A DNA stretch of 64,000 bases from CAYPKG01 sp964411275 (GCA_964411275.1 CAYPKG010000008.1:6924-70923), one strand, 5' to 3'. Positions 1 through 9,651 are shown, counted from the first letter of the stretch. Made by a program: numbers and translations. Notes: generated by a model not told the origin, from the sequence alone.

Positions 1-1538
1 ACTGGCACGACGAAGGGTACATGAAAACCCTTGACGCCCATCCCGATCCCTTTGTCCGGCCCATGAACATCTATGAAGTGCATCTGGGCTCCTGGAAGGA
101 CGGCGTGGACACATACCAAATGCTTGCCCAAGACCTCATCGATTATGTCGCGGACATGGGCTATACCCACATCGAGCTCATGCCCATCATGGAATATCCT
201 CTGGATATGAGCTGGGGCTACCAGGTGATCGGCTATTACAGCGTCACCTCCCGCTACGGCACGCCGGAGGACCTGAAATACTTTGTGGACCGGGCCCATC
301 AAAAGGGATTGGGCGTACTGCTTGACTGGGTGCCCGCGCATTTCCCCAGGGACGCCCATGGCCTTAGAATGTTTGACGGCACCGCCCTGTACGAGCATCC
401 CGACCCCCGGCGGGGGGAACAGCCCCAGTGGGGCACCATGCTCTTCGATTACGGCCGTTCCCAGGTGCAGAGTTTCCTCTTGTCCAACGCGTTTTACTGG
501 CTCAAGGAATACCACATCGACGGCCTTCGGGTGGATGCGGTCAGCTGCATGCTGTATCTCGACTATGGCAAACAGGACGGGCAGTGGCTGCCCAACATCC
601 ACGGCGGCAGGGAAAACCTTGAGGCGGTCGAATTCCTGCGCAGGGTTTCCAGCCTGGTGGGAAAAGAGCTTCAAAACAAGCTGTTGATCGCGGAGGAAAG
701 CACCGCGTTCCCGCTGGTAACGGCCCCACCTGAGGCAGGGGGGCTTGGCTTCCATTTCAAATGGAACATGGGCTGGATGAACGATATGCTCACTTACATG
801 GGAATGGACAGCATCTACCGCAAATGGCACCATGACAAGCTGACATTCGCGCTGCATTACGCGTTTTCGGAGAATTTTATACTGCCCTTCTCCCATGACG
901 AAGTGGTGCACGGCAAGCACTCCATGCTGGATAAAATGCAGGGGGATTATTGGCGCAAGTTCGCCCAGGCCCGCCTGACATATGCCTATCAGTTTGCCCA
1001 TCCAGGCAAAAAGCTGAATTTCATGGGCAACGAGTTCGGGCAATTTATCGAGTGGGATTACAGCAAAGGCCTGGACTGGCTGCTGCTGGACTATCCCGCC
1101 CACGCACAGCTGCACGGGTTTATCAAGGCGCTCAATCACCTATACAGGGCTGAGCCCGCCCTGTATGAGCGGGACACCGGCTGGTCCGGCTTTGAATGGG
1201 CCGCCGTCAACGACAGCATTCATTCCGTGGCCGCCTTCCTGCGCAGGGGGAACGCGAAGCGGACGCTTTTATGTTGCTTCAATTTCACGCCGGTGCCCTG
1301 GGAGGACTACCGGATGGGCCTGCCGCTACCCGCAAAGCTGACGCCTATACTGTCCTCGGACGAAATTCGCTTTGGCGGCACAGGGGACTGGGAAAACGGG
1401 GTACTCACCACCACGCCGGGGGAGTGTGACGGGCGCGCTCAGTTCGCAACGTTGCGCCTGCCGCCGCTGGGCGCGGTGTTTTTCATAGTCGAGGAGCAGG
1501 AGGCCGTCAAATCCGGATCGTTGGCGGTATCGGTATAG
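1..1538 (+). CDS. glgB: 1,4-alpha-glucan branching enzyme GlgB (5' end outside window)
   Basis: Transfers alpha-1,4 glucan segments to form alpha-1,6 branches in glycogen. The reading frame is open from base 3 before the first visible ATG at 21, and the visible protein begins just before the family's MNIYEVHLGSW strand, so the N-terminal carbohydrate-binding part lies upstream of the window. GH13 motifs are seen in order: DWVPAHF, GLRVDAV (nucleophile Asp codon 534-536), IAEEST (acid/base Glu) and SHDEVVHGK. The C-terminal all-beta domain is complete. It is the first visible gene of glgB-glgC-glgD-glgA, about 100 bases before glgC. Family assignment is secure; only the N-terminus is unseen. 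Confidence 0.96.
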   Translation, partial: WHDEGYMKTLDAHPDPFVRPMNIYEVHLGSWKDGVDTYQMLAQDLIDYVADMGYTHIELMPIMEYPLDMSWGYQVIGYYSVTSRYGTPEDLKYFVDRAHQKGLGVLLDWVPAHFPRDAHGLRMFDGTALYEHPDPRRGEQPQWGTMLFDYGRSQVQSFLLSNAFYWLKEYHIDGLRVDAVSCMLYLDYGKQDGQWLPNIHGGRENLEAVEFLRRVSSLVGKELQNKLLIAEESTAFPLVTAPPEAGGLGFHFKWNMGWMNDMLTYMGMDSIYRKWHHDKLTFALHYAFSENFILPFSHDEVVHGKHSMLDKMQGDYWRKFAQARLTYAYQFAHPGKKLNFMGNEFGQFIEWDYSKGLDWLLLDYPAHAQLHGFIKALNHLYRAEPALYERDTGWSGFEWAAVNDSIHSVAAFLRRGNAKRTLLCCFNFTPVPWEDYRMGLPLPAKLTPILSSDEIRFGGTGDWENGVLTTTPGECDGRAQFATLRLPPLGAVFFIVEEQEAVKSGSLAVSV

Positions 1539-1641
1539 CCTAAAATCCGAATGCGGTTTGCACCGCTCTGGATAAAGATGCTCTTTCGAAGGGGTTTCCA
1601 GCGAAAGATTGAGCTGCAAAAGGGGAAAAGGGGTGTTTCGC

Positions 1642-2886
1642 TTGAGAAAAAAGGAGATCGTCGCCATGCTCCTGGCCGGCGGCCAGGGAAGCCGCCTGGG
1701 TATTCTGACGTCAAACATGGCCAAGCCGGCCGTGCCGTTTGGCGGAAAATACCGTATCATCGATTTTCCGCTTTCCAACTGCGTCAACTCGGACATCGAC
1801 ACCGTGGGCGTGCTGACACAGTATCAGCCGCTGGAGCTGAACGCGTACATTGGAAACGGCCAGCATTGGGATCTTGACCGCAATTCCGGCGGCGTGTATG
1901 TGCTGCCCCCCTATGTCAAAGGGAAGAGCGGCCAGTGGTATTCCGGCACCGCCAACGCCATTTATCAAAACCAGATGTTTGTGGATCAGTACGATCCCCA
2001 ATACGTGCTGATACTCTCCGGCGACCATATTTATAAGATGGATTACGCGGCCATGCTCAAATCCCACATCGAGCGGGAGGCGGGGGCCACCATTGCGGTG
2101 CTAAAAGTACCCATGGAACAAGCCCACCGCTTTGGCATCATGGAAGCCGACGAGGAAGGCCGGATTACGGCGTTCCAGGAAAAGCCCCGGGAGCCCAAAA
2201 GCAATATGGCCTCCATGGGCATCTACATATTCAACTGGCCGCTGCTAAAGGATTACATGCGCAAGGATGCGGCGGACCCCAGTTCCTCCAGCGACTTTGG
2301 CCATGATCTCATTCCGGCCATGCTCGATAACGATGAGAGGCTGTTTGCCTATGCGTTCTCCGGCTACTGGAAGGACGTTGGTACCATCGACAGTCTCTGG
2401 GAGGCGAATATGGACCTGCTGGAAAACCCGCCCAAGCTGGATCTCTATGACCCCGCGTGGCGCATATACAGCAGAAACCCCGTCATGCCCCCCCATTATA
2501 TCGGGGAACACGCCAACGTCACCCAATCCCTGGTGACCGAGGGCGGCATAGTGCACGGGACGGTGCATCATTCGGTGGTATTTGCCGGGGCGGTGGTGGA
2601 AGCCGGGGCGGTAGTCACCGACAGCATCATCATGCCGGGCGCGCACATCAAGTCCGGCGCCCGGGTGAGCAAAGCCATCGTGGACGAGCGGGCCGTCATC
2701 GGCGCAAACGCCGTGGTAGGCGACGAGCCAGCCCCCGGCGCGAACATCGACAATTCCCTCACGGGGGACATCACTTTGGTGGGCTTCGATATGATTATTC
2801 CGGACGAGACCAGCCTTCCCAAGGGGCTTGTGGCCACCCGGGAAACACTTGGATACCTTTATAAGAAGGGAGGCGTAGAGCGGTGA
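1642..2886 (+). CDS. glgC: Glucose-1-phosphate adenylyltransferase GlgC
   Basis: Makes ADP-glucose from ATP and glucose-1-phosphate, the committed step of glycogen synthesis. The N-terminus has the nucleotide-binding [12 protein letters not shown], followed by [26 protein letters not shown], the FQEKP sugar-phosphate site and GYWKDVGT; the C-terminal third has left-handed beta-helix hexapeptides ([11 protein letters not shown]). I chose TTG at 1642 because AAGGGG lies 8 bases before it and the product starts like GlgC relatives; an in-frame TTG at 1609 would add 11 residues without a good ribosome site. The stop overlaps the glgD start by four bases (GTGA), so the two are probably translationally coupled. 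Confidence 0.95.
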   Translation: MRKKEIVAMLLAGGQGSRLGILTSNMAKPAVPFGGKYRIIDFPLSNCVNSDIDTVGVLTQYQPLELNAYIGNGQHWDLDRNSGGVYVLPPYVKGKSGQWYSGTANAIYQNQMFVDQYDPQYVLILSGDHIYKMDYAAMLKSHIEREAGATIAVLKVPMEQAHRFGIMEADEEGRITAFQEKPREPKSNMASMGIYIFNWPLLKDYMRKDAADPSSSSDFGHDLIPAMLDNDERLFAYAFSGYWKDVGTIDSLWEANMDLLENPPKLDLYDPAWRIYSRNPVMPPHYIGEHANVTQSLVTEGGIVHGTVHHSVVFAGAVVEAGAVVTDSIIMPGAHIKSGARVSKAIVDERAVIGANAVVGDEPAPGANIDNSLTGDITLVGFDMIIPDETSLPKGLVATRETLGYLYKKGGVER

Positions 2887-4007
2887 TTTCAAACGCATTC
2901 GGCATAATACTGACCAGCGATAACAACATGCATTTGAAGGATCTCACCTATTCCCGCTCCGTGGCCGCGGTGCCATTTGGCGGCCGGTACCGGTGCATCG
3001 ATTTTATACTTAGCTCCATGGTCAACTCCGGCATCACAAACGTGGGCGTGGTGGCGCAAAAAAACTACCATTCGCTGATGGATCATCTGGGTTCCGGCAA
3101 GGAATGGGACCTGCACCGCAAGCGGGACGGCCTGTTTATATTGCCGCCCTTTGTGACGAAGGAGAACACCGGACTATACCGGGGCAGCATCGACGCGCTC
3201 AAGAACATCTCCGGATACATCCGCCGCTCCAGCCAGCGGTACGCCATCGTGTCCGGCTCCCACATCATATTTAATACCCCGTTTGAAGACATGCTGGAGC
3301 AGCATTTCGCCAAAGGCGCGGACATCACGTTGATGTACAACGAGAACACCGCCTTTGACCCTGAGGATCAGTTTAAGGATTTGCGGCTTTCCATGGACGC
3401 AACCGGCCGGGTGCTGGACATGGAGTACAACCCGTACCGGCCCAAATGCCCCAACCAGGGGATGAATGTGGCGGTGCTGGAAAAAACGCTCCTCGAATAC
3501 CTGGTGGAGGAGGCCATTGCGCATGGCCGCTACCATTTCCACAGGGATCTTTTGATGCGAAATGTGGGTACACTTAAGATCTATGGGTACCGGTACGACG
3601 GATATGTGGCGCGGCTCAACTCCTTGAACTCGTATTTTCGGCATAACATGGACCTGTTGAAGCCCGAGGTGCGGGAGGATCTCTTCAATCCCCAGCATCC
3701 CATTTACACGAAAGTCAAGGACGAAGTGCCCGCCCGCTATGGCAAAAATGCCAGCGCGAAAAACTCCATGGTGGCGGACGGCTGCACCATCGAAGGGCAT
3801 GTGGAAAACAGCATCCTGTTCCGCGGCGTGTCCATTGGGGAAAACTCCGTGGTGAAGGACAGCATCGTCCTGCAAGGGGTGCAGATACAGGAAAACTGCC
3901 ATCTGGAGCATGTGGTCCTGGACAAATCCGTCATCGTCAAGGGGGGGCGCAATCTCATCGGGCTGGAAAGCTTCCCCATCATACTCAGGAAGGGCACGAT
4001 TGTTTAG
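2883..4007 (+). CDS. glgD: GlgD, non-catalytic/regulatory ADP-glucose pyrophosphorylase subunit
   Basis: Paralogue of GlgC that in Firmicutes pairs with GlgC in a heterotetramer. It keeps the nucleotidyltransferase fold ([16 protein letters not shown]) and the C-terminal beta-helix ([16 protein letters not shown]), but the catalytic SGDH of GlgC reads SGSH here and the N-terminal GGxGxRL loop is replaced by ILTSDNN, so it is unlikely to be active alone. GTG at 2883 overlaps the glgC stop. Length of about 374 residues is normal for GlgD. Confidence 0.93.
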   Translation: MISNAFGIILTSDNNMHLKDLTYSRSVAAVPFGGRYRCIDFILSSMVNSGITNVGVVAQKNYHSLMDHLGSGKEWDLHRKRDGLFILPPFVTKENTGLYRGSIDALKNISGYIRRSSQRYAIVSGSHIIFNTPFEDMLEQHFAKGADITLMYNENTAFDPEDQFKDLRLSMDATGRVLDMEYNPYRPKCPNQGMNVAVLEKTLLEYLVEEAIAHGRYHFHRDLLMRNVGTLKIYGYRYDGYVARLNSLNSYFRHNMDLLKPEVREDLFNPQHPIYTKVKDEVPARYGKNASAKNSMVADGCTIEGHVENSILFRGVSIGENSVVKDSIVLQGVQIQENCHLEHVVLDKSVIVKGGRNLIGLESFPIILRKGTIV

Positions 4008-4048
4008 CCGAGCTTTCGGACTTAATCCCAGCCGAGGGAGGAAAACGC

Positions 4049-5668
4049 ATGAAATTATTGTTTGCGGCATCGGAAGCCGTACCATTTATCAAAACAGGCG
4101 GCCTGGCGGACGTGGCGGGGACGCTTCCCGTGGCGCTGGCGCGGGCCGGTGTGGACGCAAGGGTGATACTGCCCAAGTACCGCGACATTTCCCCACAATG
4201 GCAGGCGCGGCTAACGTATCTCACGCATTTTTATGTAAACATGGGCTGGCGCAAGCAGTATTGCGGTATCCTTGAAGCGCAGCACGAAGGTGTCACGTTC
4301 TATTTCGTGGACAATGAATTCTATTTCGCACGGGACTCCATTTATGGCTCCGGCCCCGAGGAAGGGGAGCGCTTCGGATTTTTCTGCCGGGCCGTGCTGG
4401 AGGCCATGCGGCACCTGAATTTCTTCCCGGATGTGCTGCACTGTAACGACTGGCAAACAGGCATGATCCCGGCGCTATTAAAGATACAGTATATGCACGC
4501 GCCGGAATACGCCAACATCCGCACCCTCTACACCATTCACAACCTAAAATTTCAGGGCGTGTTCGATTACGCGTACATGGACGACCTGCTGGGCCTGGGC
4601 ATGCGCTATTATACGCCGGAGTATCTGGAATATTACGGCTGCATCAGCTTTATGAAGGGGGGCATCGTGTTTTCGGACATGGTTTCCACCGTCAGTCCCT
4701 CCTACGCACGGGAAATCCAGACACCCTATTATGGCGAGCGGATGGACGGGCTGTTGCGCCTACGGTCCGACAAGCTCACCGGCATCCTAAACGGCATCGA
4801 CAATGGGCTGTTCGATCCCGCAAACGACCCCTGTATCGCGAAACCCTTCAGCGTCGACGACATGGAGGGTAAAGCCGCCTGCAAGCTTGACCTGCAGCGC
4901 ACAATGGGTTTGGAGCAGCGGGAAGAGGCGGTGATCATCGGCGTCGTATCCCGGCTGACGGAGCAAAAGGGCATGGATTTGATCGAGCGGGTGCTGGACG
5001 ATATCCTCAAGCGGGACGTGCAGATTGTGGTGGTTGGCCTGGGCGACAACCATTATCAGGAGCTGTTTTCCTGGGCGCAGTGGCGCTATCAGGGGCGGCT
5101 GGCCGCCCGGTTTGAATTGAACGAGGCGCTGGCCCACAAGGTATACGCGGGCAGCGACCTGTTTCTTATGCCCTCCAAGTTTGAGCCCTGCGGCCTGTCT
5201 CAGATGATCGCCCTGCGCTATGGCACGGTGCCCATCGTGCGGGAAACCGGCGGCTTGCGCGACAGCATCGCGCCCTATAATAAATTTGCAGACGAGGGCA
5301 CCGGCTTTTCGTTCGCCAACTATAACGCCCACGAGCTGTTATATACCGTGGAGCGCGCGGTGGAGTATTATCATGACCGGAAGCTCTGGCAAAGGCTGAT
5401 GCGCCGGGGCATGCTGGAGGACTATAGCTGGGACATTTCCGCCAAGAAGTATCTCGATTTGTATGAGCGGGTGCTGGGACACAGCGCCGCTACACCGGAA
5501 CCTGCGCCGGAGCCTGTAAGCCCCGCGCCAACAGGGGACAAGCCCACAAAAAAGCAGCCCGGGAAGCCAACAGAGGACAAGCCCGGGAAAAAGAAGCCTG
5601 AGAAGCCAACAGAGGATAAGCCCGCAAAAAAGCAGCCCGGAAAAAAGAAGGGGAAAAAGAAACCGTAA
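4049..5668 (+). CDS. glgA: Glycogen synthase GlgA (GT5) with Lys/Pro-rich C-terminal tail
   Basis: Elongates glycogen from ADP-glucose. The start has the ADP-glucose-binding KTGGLADV (residues about 15-22), and the second domain has VSRLTEQKGMDL and the catalytic EPCGLSQMIALRYG region. The GT5 enzyme ends near residue 478 (LYERVLG). About 60 further residues form a Lys/Pro tail with repeated KPTEDKP and KKQPGK units, which GlgA normally lacks. The ATG follows GGGAGGAAAACGC, and the gene is 41 bases after glgD. Synthase identity is secure; the tail's role is unknown. Confidence 0.95.
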   Translation: MKLLFAASEAVPFIKTGGLADVAGTLPVALARAGVDARVILPKYRDISPQWQARLTYLTHFYVNMGWRKQYCGILEAQHEGVTFYFVDNEFYFARDSIYGSGPEEGERFGFFCRAVLEAMRHLNFFPDVLHCNDWQTGMIPALLKIQYMHAPEYANIRTLYTIHNLKFQGVFDYAYMDDLLGLGMRYYTPEYLEYYGCISFMKGGIVFSDMVSTVSPSYAREIQTPYYGERMDGLLRLRSDKLTGILNGIDNGLFDPANDPCIAKPFSVDDMEGKAACKLDLQRTMGLEQREEAVIIGVVSRLTEQKGMDLIERVLDDILKRDVQIVVVGLGDNHYQELFSWAQWRYQGRLAARFELNEALAHKVYAGSDLFLMPSKFEPCGLSQMIALRYGTVPIVRETGGLRDSIAPYNKFADEGTGFSFANYNAHELLYTVERAVEYYHDRKLWQRLMRRGMLEDYSWDISAKKYLDLYERVLGHSAATPEPAPEPVSPAPTGDKPTKKQPGKPTEDKPGKKKPEKPTEDKPAKKQPGKKKGKKKP

Positions 5669-5715
5669 CTTGTGGGTGACCGGGGGCGAGCCATATGAAT
5701 TTCCAAGGAGCTTCC

Positions 5716-6438
5716 CTAAAACAACTTTTTCCCGTTCAGGATGCTGATGTCAAGCTCCTTGGCAATGCCCCCCTGCTTGTACGGGTTGATTTTTTTCGTG
5801 ACGCCATCCTGCCGGAACAGGGAACCCGTCCCCTTAAACCAAAGCGTAATCCTAGCGGACACGCATTGCTCCCGCAGGCTGAGCACCCAGTCGTAATCAC
5901 AGACCCGGGCCTCCCGGCCGGTTTCGCCACTGACGGTGACATGGTCGATGGCAGACAGGTACGGCGTCAGGTCGATGGGCCCCAATAGCGGAGAACACCC
6001 CACAAACCGCCGTTTGATGGGATATGACACAAATGCCGGCAGCCGGGCAGCCGCCGTCTCCTGGTTTTCCACGCTGCAGCCGATATTCACATTGTCGTAC
6101 CCGTCACCCCAATCCGGAGGCAGGGACACGGTAAACCGGTCTATTCGCTTTGTTAAAATCAGAAAATCCAAGTCCTGCCGTTCTTTGATCATCGCCCAGG
6201 CCTCTTTGCGCCACTCGTCCGCCTCAGGAAGAAAGAAATCGGTGGCAAAGCAGGTGGCGACGGTTTTTCCTCCGGTGACGAAATAAGACCCTTTTGTGTT
6301 TCTCATCACAGGCTTGTCAAAATCCTCTGTTTTCACAATGGTGTTTTGGCCATAGCGTTTGGAATACGGCCCATAAAAATAACAATACGTGCAGCCATCA
6401 CTTTTCGGATAACAACCCATCCATGGCTCCCAATTCAT
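5716..6438 (-). CDS. Phage Gp37/Gp68 family protein (DUF5131)
   Basis: About 240 residues, with N-terminal WEPWMGCYPKSDGCTYCY: a Cys-rich start resembling a radical-SAM-type cluster loop. TKRIDRF, NVNIGCSVENQ and VSGETGREARVCDYDW are hallmark stretches of the Gp37/Gp68 family, which is often phage- or island-borne and biochemically uncharacterised. It ends the minus-strand run dnaD-dnaI-ispE, 24 bases after ispE, and converges on glgA. The family call is from memory of these motifs; function is unknown. Confidence 0.78.
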   Translation of the reverse strand: MNWEPWMGCYPKSDGCTYCYFYGPYSKRYGQNTIVKTEDFDKPVMRNTKGSYFVTGGKTVATCFATDFFLPEADEWRKEAWAMIKERQDLDFLILTKRIDRFTVSLPPDWGDGYDNVNIGCSVENQETAAARLPAFVSYPIKRRFVGCSPLLGPIDLTPYLSAIDHVTVSGETGREARVCDYDWVLSLREQCVSARITLWFKGTGSLFRQDGVTKKINPYKQGGIAKELDISILNGKKLF

Positions 6439-6462
6439 AGCGCTACCTTCCTGTCTTTTAAA

Positions 6463-7323
6463 CTATACGTTACCCGCCACAGCGCGAAAGGGCATGTCCG
6501 CAAACCCTTCGTATGCCATTCTGGCGGCTTTTTCACTTGCAAACAGGCCGAATACACCAGAGCCGGATCCGGTCATCGCCGCGCCCAGTGCGCCGGATTT
6601 CAAAAGCCGGTGTTTCAACTCATGAATATTGGCCTGTGGACAGATATAGTTTGCCGTTTCCTCCAGCCCGTTAAACAGCGAGTGTCCCAACGCCTCGCCA
6701 TCCCCCCGGGCCAGCGCCGCCAGGGCAGCCCTAGTCGCCGCGCCGTCGGTATAGCGGCCCAAATTTGAAAACAGCTCTTGTGTGGAAATTCCCGCCTCGG
6801 GCTTTACGATCAAAAACCAAAGCCTCTGTTTGGGCATGGGGATTGGCGTCAGCCGCTCCCCCACGCCCCGCGCGCGGCAAACGCCGCCTGTCATGCAAAA
6901 AGGGACATCCGCCCCCACCAAAAGGGCGGCTTCCAACAACGCCCGCTCATCCAGCCTGTGATACAATTGCTGCATGCCCACAAGTGTAGCCGCCGCGTCC
7001 GCACTGCCGCCGCCCAAGCCCGCCTCTGCGGGGATGGCCTTACGCACCTGTACGACGGCCCCAAGGCGATGATCCCCGGCTAAGGACTGATAGGCCCGAA
7101 TGGCGCGGCTGACGGTGTTATCATTTGAGCGTAATCCAAACTCCATCCCCTCAAACTGCACACGTGCTTCCCGGCTGGGGGTCAACGTCACGGTATCTAA
7201 AAGGCCGATTGTCAGCATCAGCGTATCCAGCTCGTGATACCCGTCCGCCCGGCGGGACAGGGCCTCCAATGTCAAATTCAGCTTGGCCGGGGCGCGCAGG
7301 GAGAGCATCCTGGGCGCGATCAT
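6463..7323 (-). CDS. ispE: 4-diphosphocytidyl-2-C-methyl-D-erythritol kinase IspE
   Basis: GHMP kinase of the MEP isoprenoid pathway that phosphorylates CDP-ME at the 2-hydroxyl. It has the N-terminal substrate strand APAKLNLTLEALSRRADGYH, the ATP-binding glycine loop PAEAGLGGGSADAAA and the C-terminal MTGSGSGVFGLF motif. Its 286 residues are normal. The ATG overlaps the dnaI stop (ATGA), indicating coupling. A second in-frame ATG five codons later is an alternative start. Confidence 0.95.
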   Translation of the reverse strand: MIAPRMLSLRAPAKLNLTLEALSRRADGYHELDTLMLTIGLLDTVTLTPSREARVQFEGMEFGLRSNDNTVSRAIRAYQSLAGDHRLGAVVQVRKAIPAEAGLGGGSADAAATLVGMQQLYHRLDERALLEAALLVGADVPFCMTGGVCRARGVGERLTPIPMPKQRLWFLIVKPEAGISTQELFSNLGRYTDGAATRAALAALARGDGEALGHSLFNGLEETANYICPQANIHELKHRLLKSGALGAAMTGSGSGVFGLFASEKAARMAYEGFADMPFRAVAGNV

Positions 7324-8273
7324 GATTTCAGGCGCAGGTTTTCCCCTGAGAGGCGCAGGCAGGTGGAAATCCTGCCGTCGATCAGCCGGGAAAACAGGCG
7401 CTCGCCATAGCGCGCTTGCAGTTCCTTGGGAAACAGGTTTGTGGCGACAACCGTATGCTTGTTGGCGTTTTGCCGCTCGTTGATGATGGAAAACAGGTAT
7501 TCTATCGTGATGTTGTTCATCATAGGCTCCGTACCAAGATCATCGATCAAAAGAAGGCTTGGGGCCAAAAACCGGACTGCACCGTCGGTCTGCGCCTGCC
7601 GGATGCCCACAAGAACGCTGTCGATCAGGTTGTAAGCGGTGACCTTTGTCACAGGCGCGGCAACGCTGTGCCGCAACACCCGATTGGCGATGCAGTTGAT
7701 GAGAAATGTCTTGCCAATGCCGGCAGGGCCCATCAACACAAGGTTGCGGATATCTCCCGACGGAAACGCGTCCGCGTACGCTTCGCAGATGGCACGGGCG
7801 TTTTTGACCTGCACCTGCTGTCCGGGGGCGAACAGGGCAATGTCGAACGTCTCAAACGATTGCCGTTCGTCCACGCCGGAGGAAGCATAGGCCTCCTTTA
7901 GCTGCCGCCGCACAAAGCAGGCACAAGGAGTTTTTATCTTGGTTTCCGGCTCCATCACATATCCCGTATCCCCGCAATCCTCACAGCGGCGCCTGATTTT
8001 AATATAATCGGGCGGAAATCCATTTTGCTTTAGCAGCGTCAACTGCTCCTGTTCCAGGGCAGCAATCCTCTCGTTAGCCTCAAGCAGCGCCTGTTTCGTG
8101 TCCCCGCCGCGCTTCCCGGCCTCGCCGACAGACAAAAGCGCAGCCCTCATCTCCTCGTCGATTTCCACAAGCCGGGGGGCCTTTTCATAAGCTTCCTGTT
8201 TTCGCAACCTAAGCGCCCCGCGCTCCTCCGCCTGGATGCGGTCATACTCTGCTAAAATGGTTCTCAATGACAT
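7320..8273 (-). CDS. dnaI: DnaI/DnaC-like replicative helicase loader (AAA+ ATPase)
   Basis: Loads the replicative helicase at the origin. The N-terminal half is coiled and charged, followed by a four-Cys zinc-binding patch (CEDCGDTGYV and CACF), then the AAA+ core with Walker A GPAGIGKTFLINC and Walker B LLLIDDLGTEP. Its 317 residues match the family. It directly follows the DnaD-like gene (6-base gap), a normal primosome pairing. The symbol follows Bacillus use; some annotators call it DnaC. Confidence 0.85.
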   Translation of the reverse strand: MSLRTILAEYDRIQAEERGALRLRKQEAYEKAPRLVEIDEEMRAALLSVGEAGKRGGDTKQALLEANERIAALEQEQLTLLKQNGFPPDYIKIRRRCEDCGDTGYVMEPETKIKTPCACFVRRQLKEAYASSGVDERQSFETFDIALFAPGQQVQVKNARAICEAYADAFPSGDIRNLVLMGPAGIGKTFLINCIANRVLRHSVAAPVTKVTAYNLIDSVLVGIRQAQTDGAVRFLAPSLLLIDDLGTEPMMNNITIEYLFSIINERQNANKHTVVATNLFPKELQARYGERLFSRLIDGRISTCLRLSGENLRLKS

Positions 8274-8279
8274 GGGCGT

Positions 8280-9536
8280 TTACCGCTCCTCTCCCGGCGT
8301 TTTGTTGAGGTCTACGAACAGATGCGCCAATTCGTCATCTGTATACACCCGCTGGGGGTACTCCAGCGCCTTGTTGCCCTTCGGCGTCCGGGACGCTGGT
8401 TTTTTGTTTTTAATTTGCTCCGCCGCGGCTTCCGGGGTATGAATGCCCTGCTCCTGCCAATTGTTCATGATTTTTTTGAGGTACGCGAAGGGGTCCCGCT
8501 TCCCGGCGGCCTGTTCCGCGGCCATCAATACCACCTCCAGTGGCATGCCCCATTTCTGCACGAACGCGGCAATTGTGGTGCGCTGCTTGAGGTCTGGGCT
8601 CCCGGCGATGCCCGCCCTGGCGAACACCTCCCGGGCTACCGCCAGGTTGGCCGCATCCTCGCTAAGCTCCCTGTCCACCTCGTCGGCCGCGGTCAAGCCC
8701 TGACGGCGCATCCTGTCGAGAACGCCGTTGAGATAGCTGAAGCTGGGGTTGCCCGCGCCAAGAGTAGCGGGGCAGGCGGCCAGAATGGACTCGTCGCTAA
8801 AGCCCCATTCCTTCGTCCAAACCCGGTACAAATTAAGCTCGTCCTCCGTGGGCGAGCGGCGGATGCGCCAGCGCTTGAGCACCGCCGCCGCGCCGCCGGT
8901 CAACTCCCGGTATGTGAGGATATGCGCCCTGGCCTCCTTCGCAGTAAGCACATTCGCGTCCGCCCAGGCACGGGCGACGGCGTCCATGTATTTCACGCCC
9001 ACCCGCTTGCCTTTTAATTCCACACAATGGCCCACCAGCTCCAGCACCGCGCCCTCCTCAAGGCCAAACACTTCCATCCAGTCGATCACATGCCTTAAAT
9101 CGCTGCCGCTAAAGCTCCGGGGCGCAAGCATCATTTGCAGGGACTGCACAAGCTTATAATACTGGCCGGGCACCTGTTCTGTCCGGGCATAGCCGTTAAA
9201 ACGCAGGCACAAATACTCCACCGTGAGCGGCGTGTCGCTGATGATCCGGACAAGACCCTCCCCCTGCCAGTAGGCAAAAGCATTGAGCACATCCTCTTCC
9301 GACGCGCCAAGGGCCGTGGCCACCGGCGCAGAGTCCGCCCCAGCAGCCTCCGGATTGTAGCACAACAGCAGGCCGTATAAATAGACCTGCACCTGAAACC
9401 CAGTGGCCCGGGGCATATATTCACATAAAAACAGATTGTCAACAGGCGTTACCACATAGGGCTTCGCCTGGGGGGAAAATCGGCAGCTCAGGGCGAAACC
9501 CTCCCGTCTTTTTCGTTCATGGCTTTCTGAACCCAT
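8280..9536 (-). CDS. DnaD-domain primosome protein
   Basis: Contains an N-terminal winged-helix DDBH1-like region (VVTPVDNLFLCEYMPRATG) and two copies of the DnaD/DnaB C-terminal helical domain, each ending in a YLxxILxxW-like motif (SYLNGVLDRMRRQG and AYLKKIMNNWQEQG), as in DnaD-like primosome proteins. It is followed by the helicase loader. Start is uncertain: ATG at 9536 lies inside a TATGGTATAAT promoter-like sequence and has no SD, whereas GGGAGG at 9500-9505 sits 8 bases before an in-frame CTG at 9491. The frame also stays open upstream to 9665. Confidence 0.83.
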   Translation of the reverse strand: MGSESHERKRREGFALSCRFSPQAKPYVVTPVDNLFLCEYMPRATGFQVQVYLYGLLLCYNPEAAGADSAPVATALGASEEDVLNAFAYWQGEGLVRIISDTPLTVEYLCLRFNGYARTEQVPGQYYKLVQSLQMMLAPRSFSGSDLRHVIDWMEVFGLEEGAVLELVGHCVELKGKRVGVKYMDAVARAWADANVLTAKEARAHILTYRELTGGAAAVLKRWRIRRSPTEDELNLYRVWTKEWGFSDESILAACPATLGAGNPSFSYLNGVLDRMRRQGLTAADEVDRELSEDAANLAVAREVFARAGIAGSPDLKQRTTIAAFVQKWGMPLEVVLMAAEQAAGKRDPFAYLKKIMNNWQEQGIHTPEAAAEQIKNKKPASRTPKGNKALEYPQRVYTDDELAHLFVDLNKTPGEER

Positions 9537-9568
9537 TATACCATAATTGCGAAGCATTATGGTATAAT
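9535..9568. promoter_or_regulatory. Palindrome carrying back-to-back extended -10 elements
   Basis: Two perfect 13-base arms (ATTATACCATAAT / ATTATGGTATAAT) separated by 8 bases. Each arm reads as an extended -10 (TATGGTATAAT): one points left into the dnaD-like gene, the other right toward the Pro-Arg repeat gene. No good -35 is visible for either. Confidence 0.5.
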
Positions 9569-9624
9569 CCCGCATCCGCGTTTCAGGCGCAGCCTGAATT
9601 ATCGCGGGCGAATAGAATAAGCTG

Positions 9625-9651
9625 TATAATAGCCGTTTTGCGGCTATTATA
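9625..9651. repeat. Second palindrome with TATAAT in both arms
   Basis: Perfect 11-base inverted repeat (TATAATAGCCG / CGGCTATTATA) with a 5-base loop. On the minus strand the right arm continues as TATGGTATAAT, the same extended -10 as the palindrome 60 bases away. A 7-base hairpin TTCAGGC-GCA-GCCTGAA lies between the two palindromes, so the whole 9535-9651 stretch is highly foldable. Confidence 0.5.

Noticed and set aside
2883..4007. Second catalytic GlgC
   Set aside because: Key catalytic positions (GGxGxRL loop, Asp of SGDH) are replaced, so it is GlgD.
3174..4085. Minus-strand open frame opposite glgD/glgA
   Set aside because: Shadow of GlgD; His/Val-rich composition without motifs.
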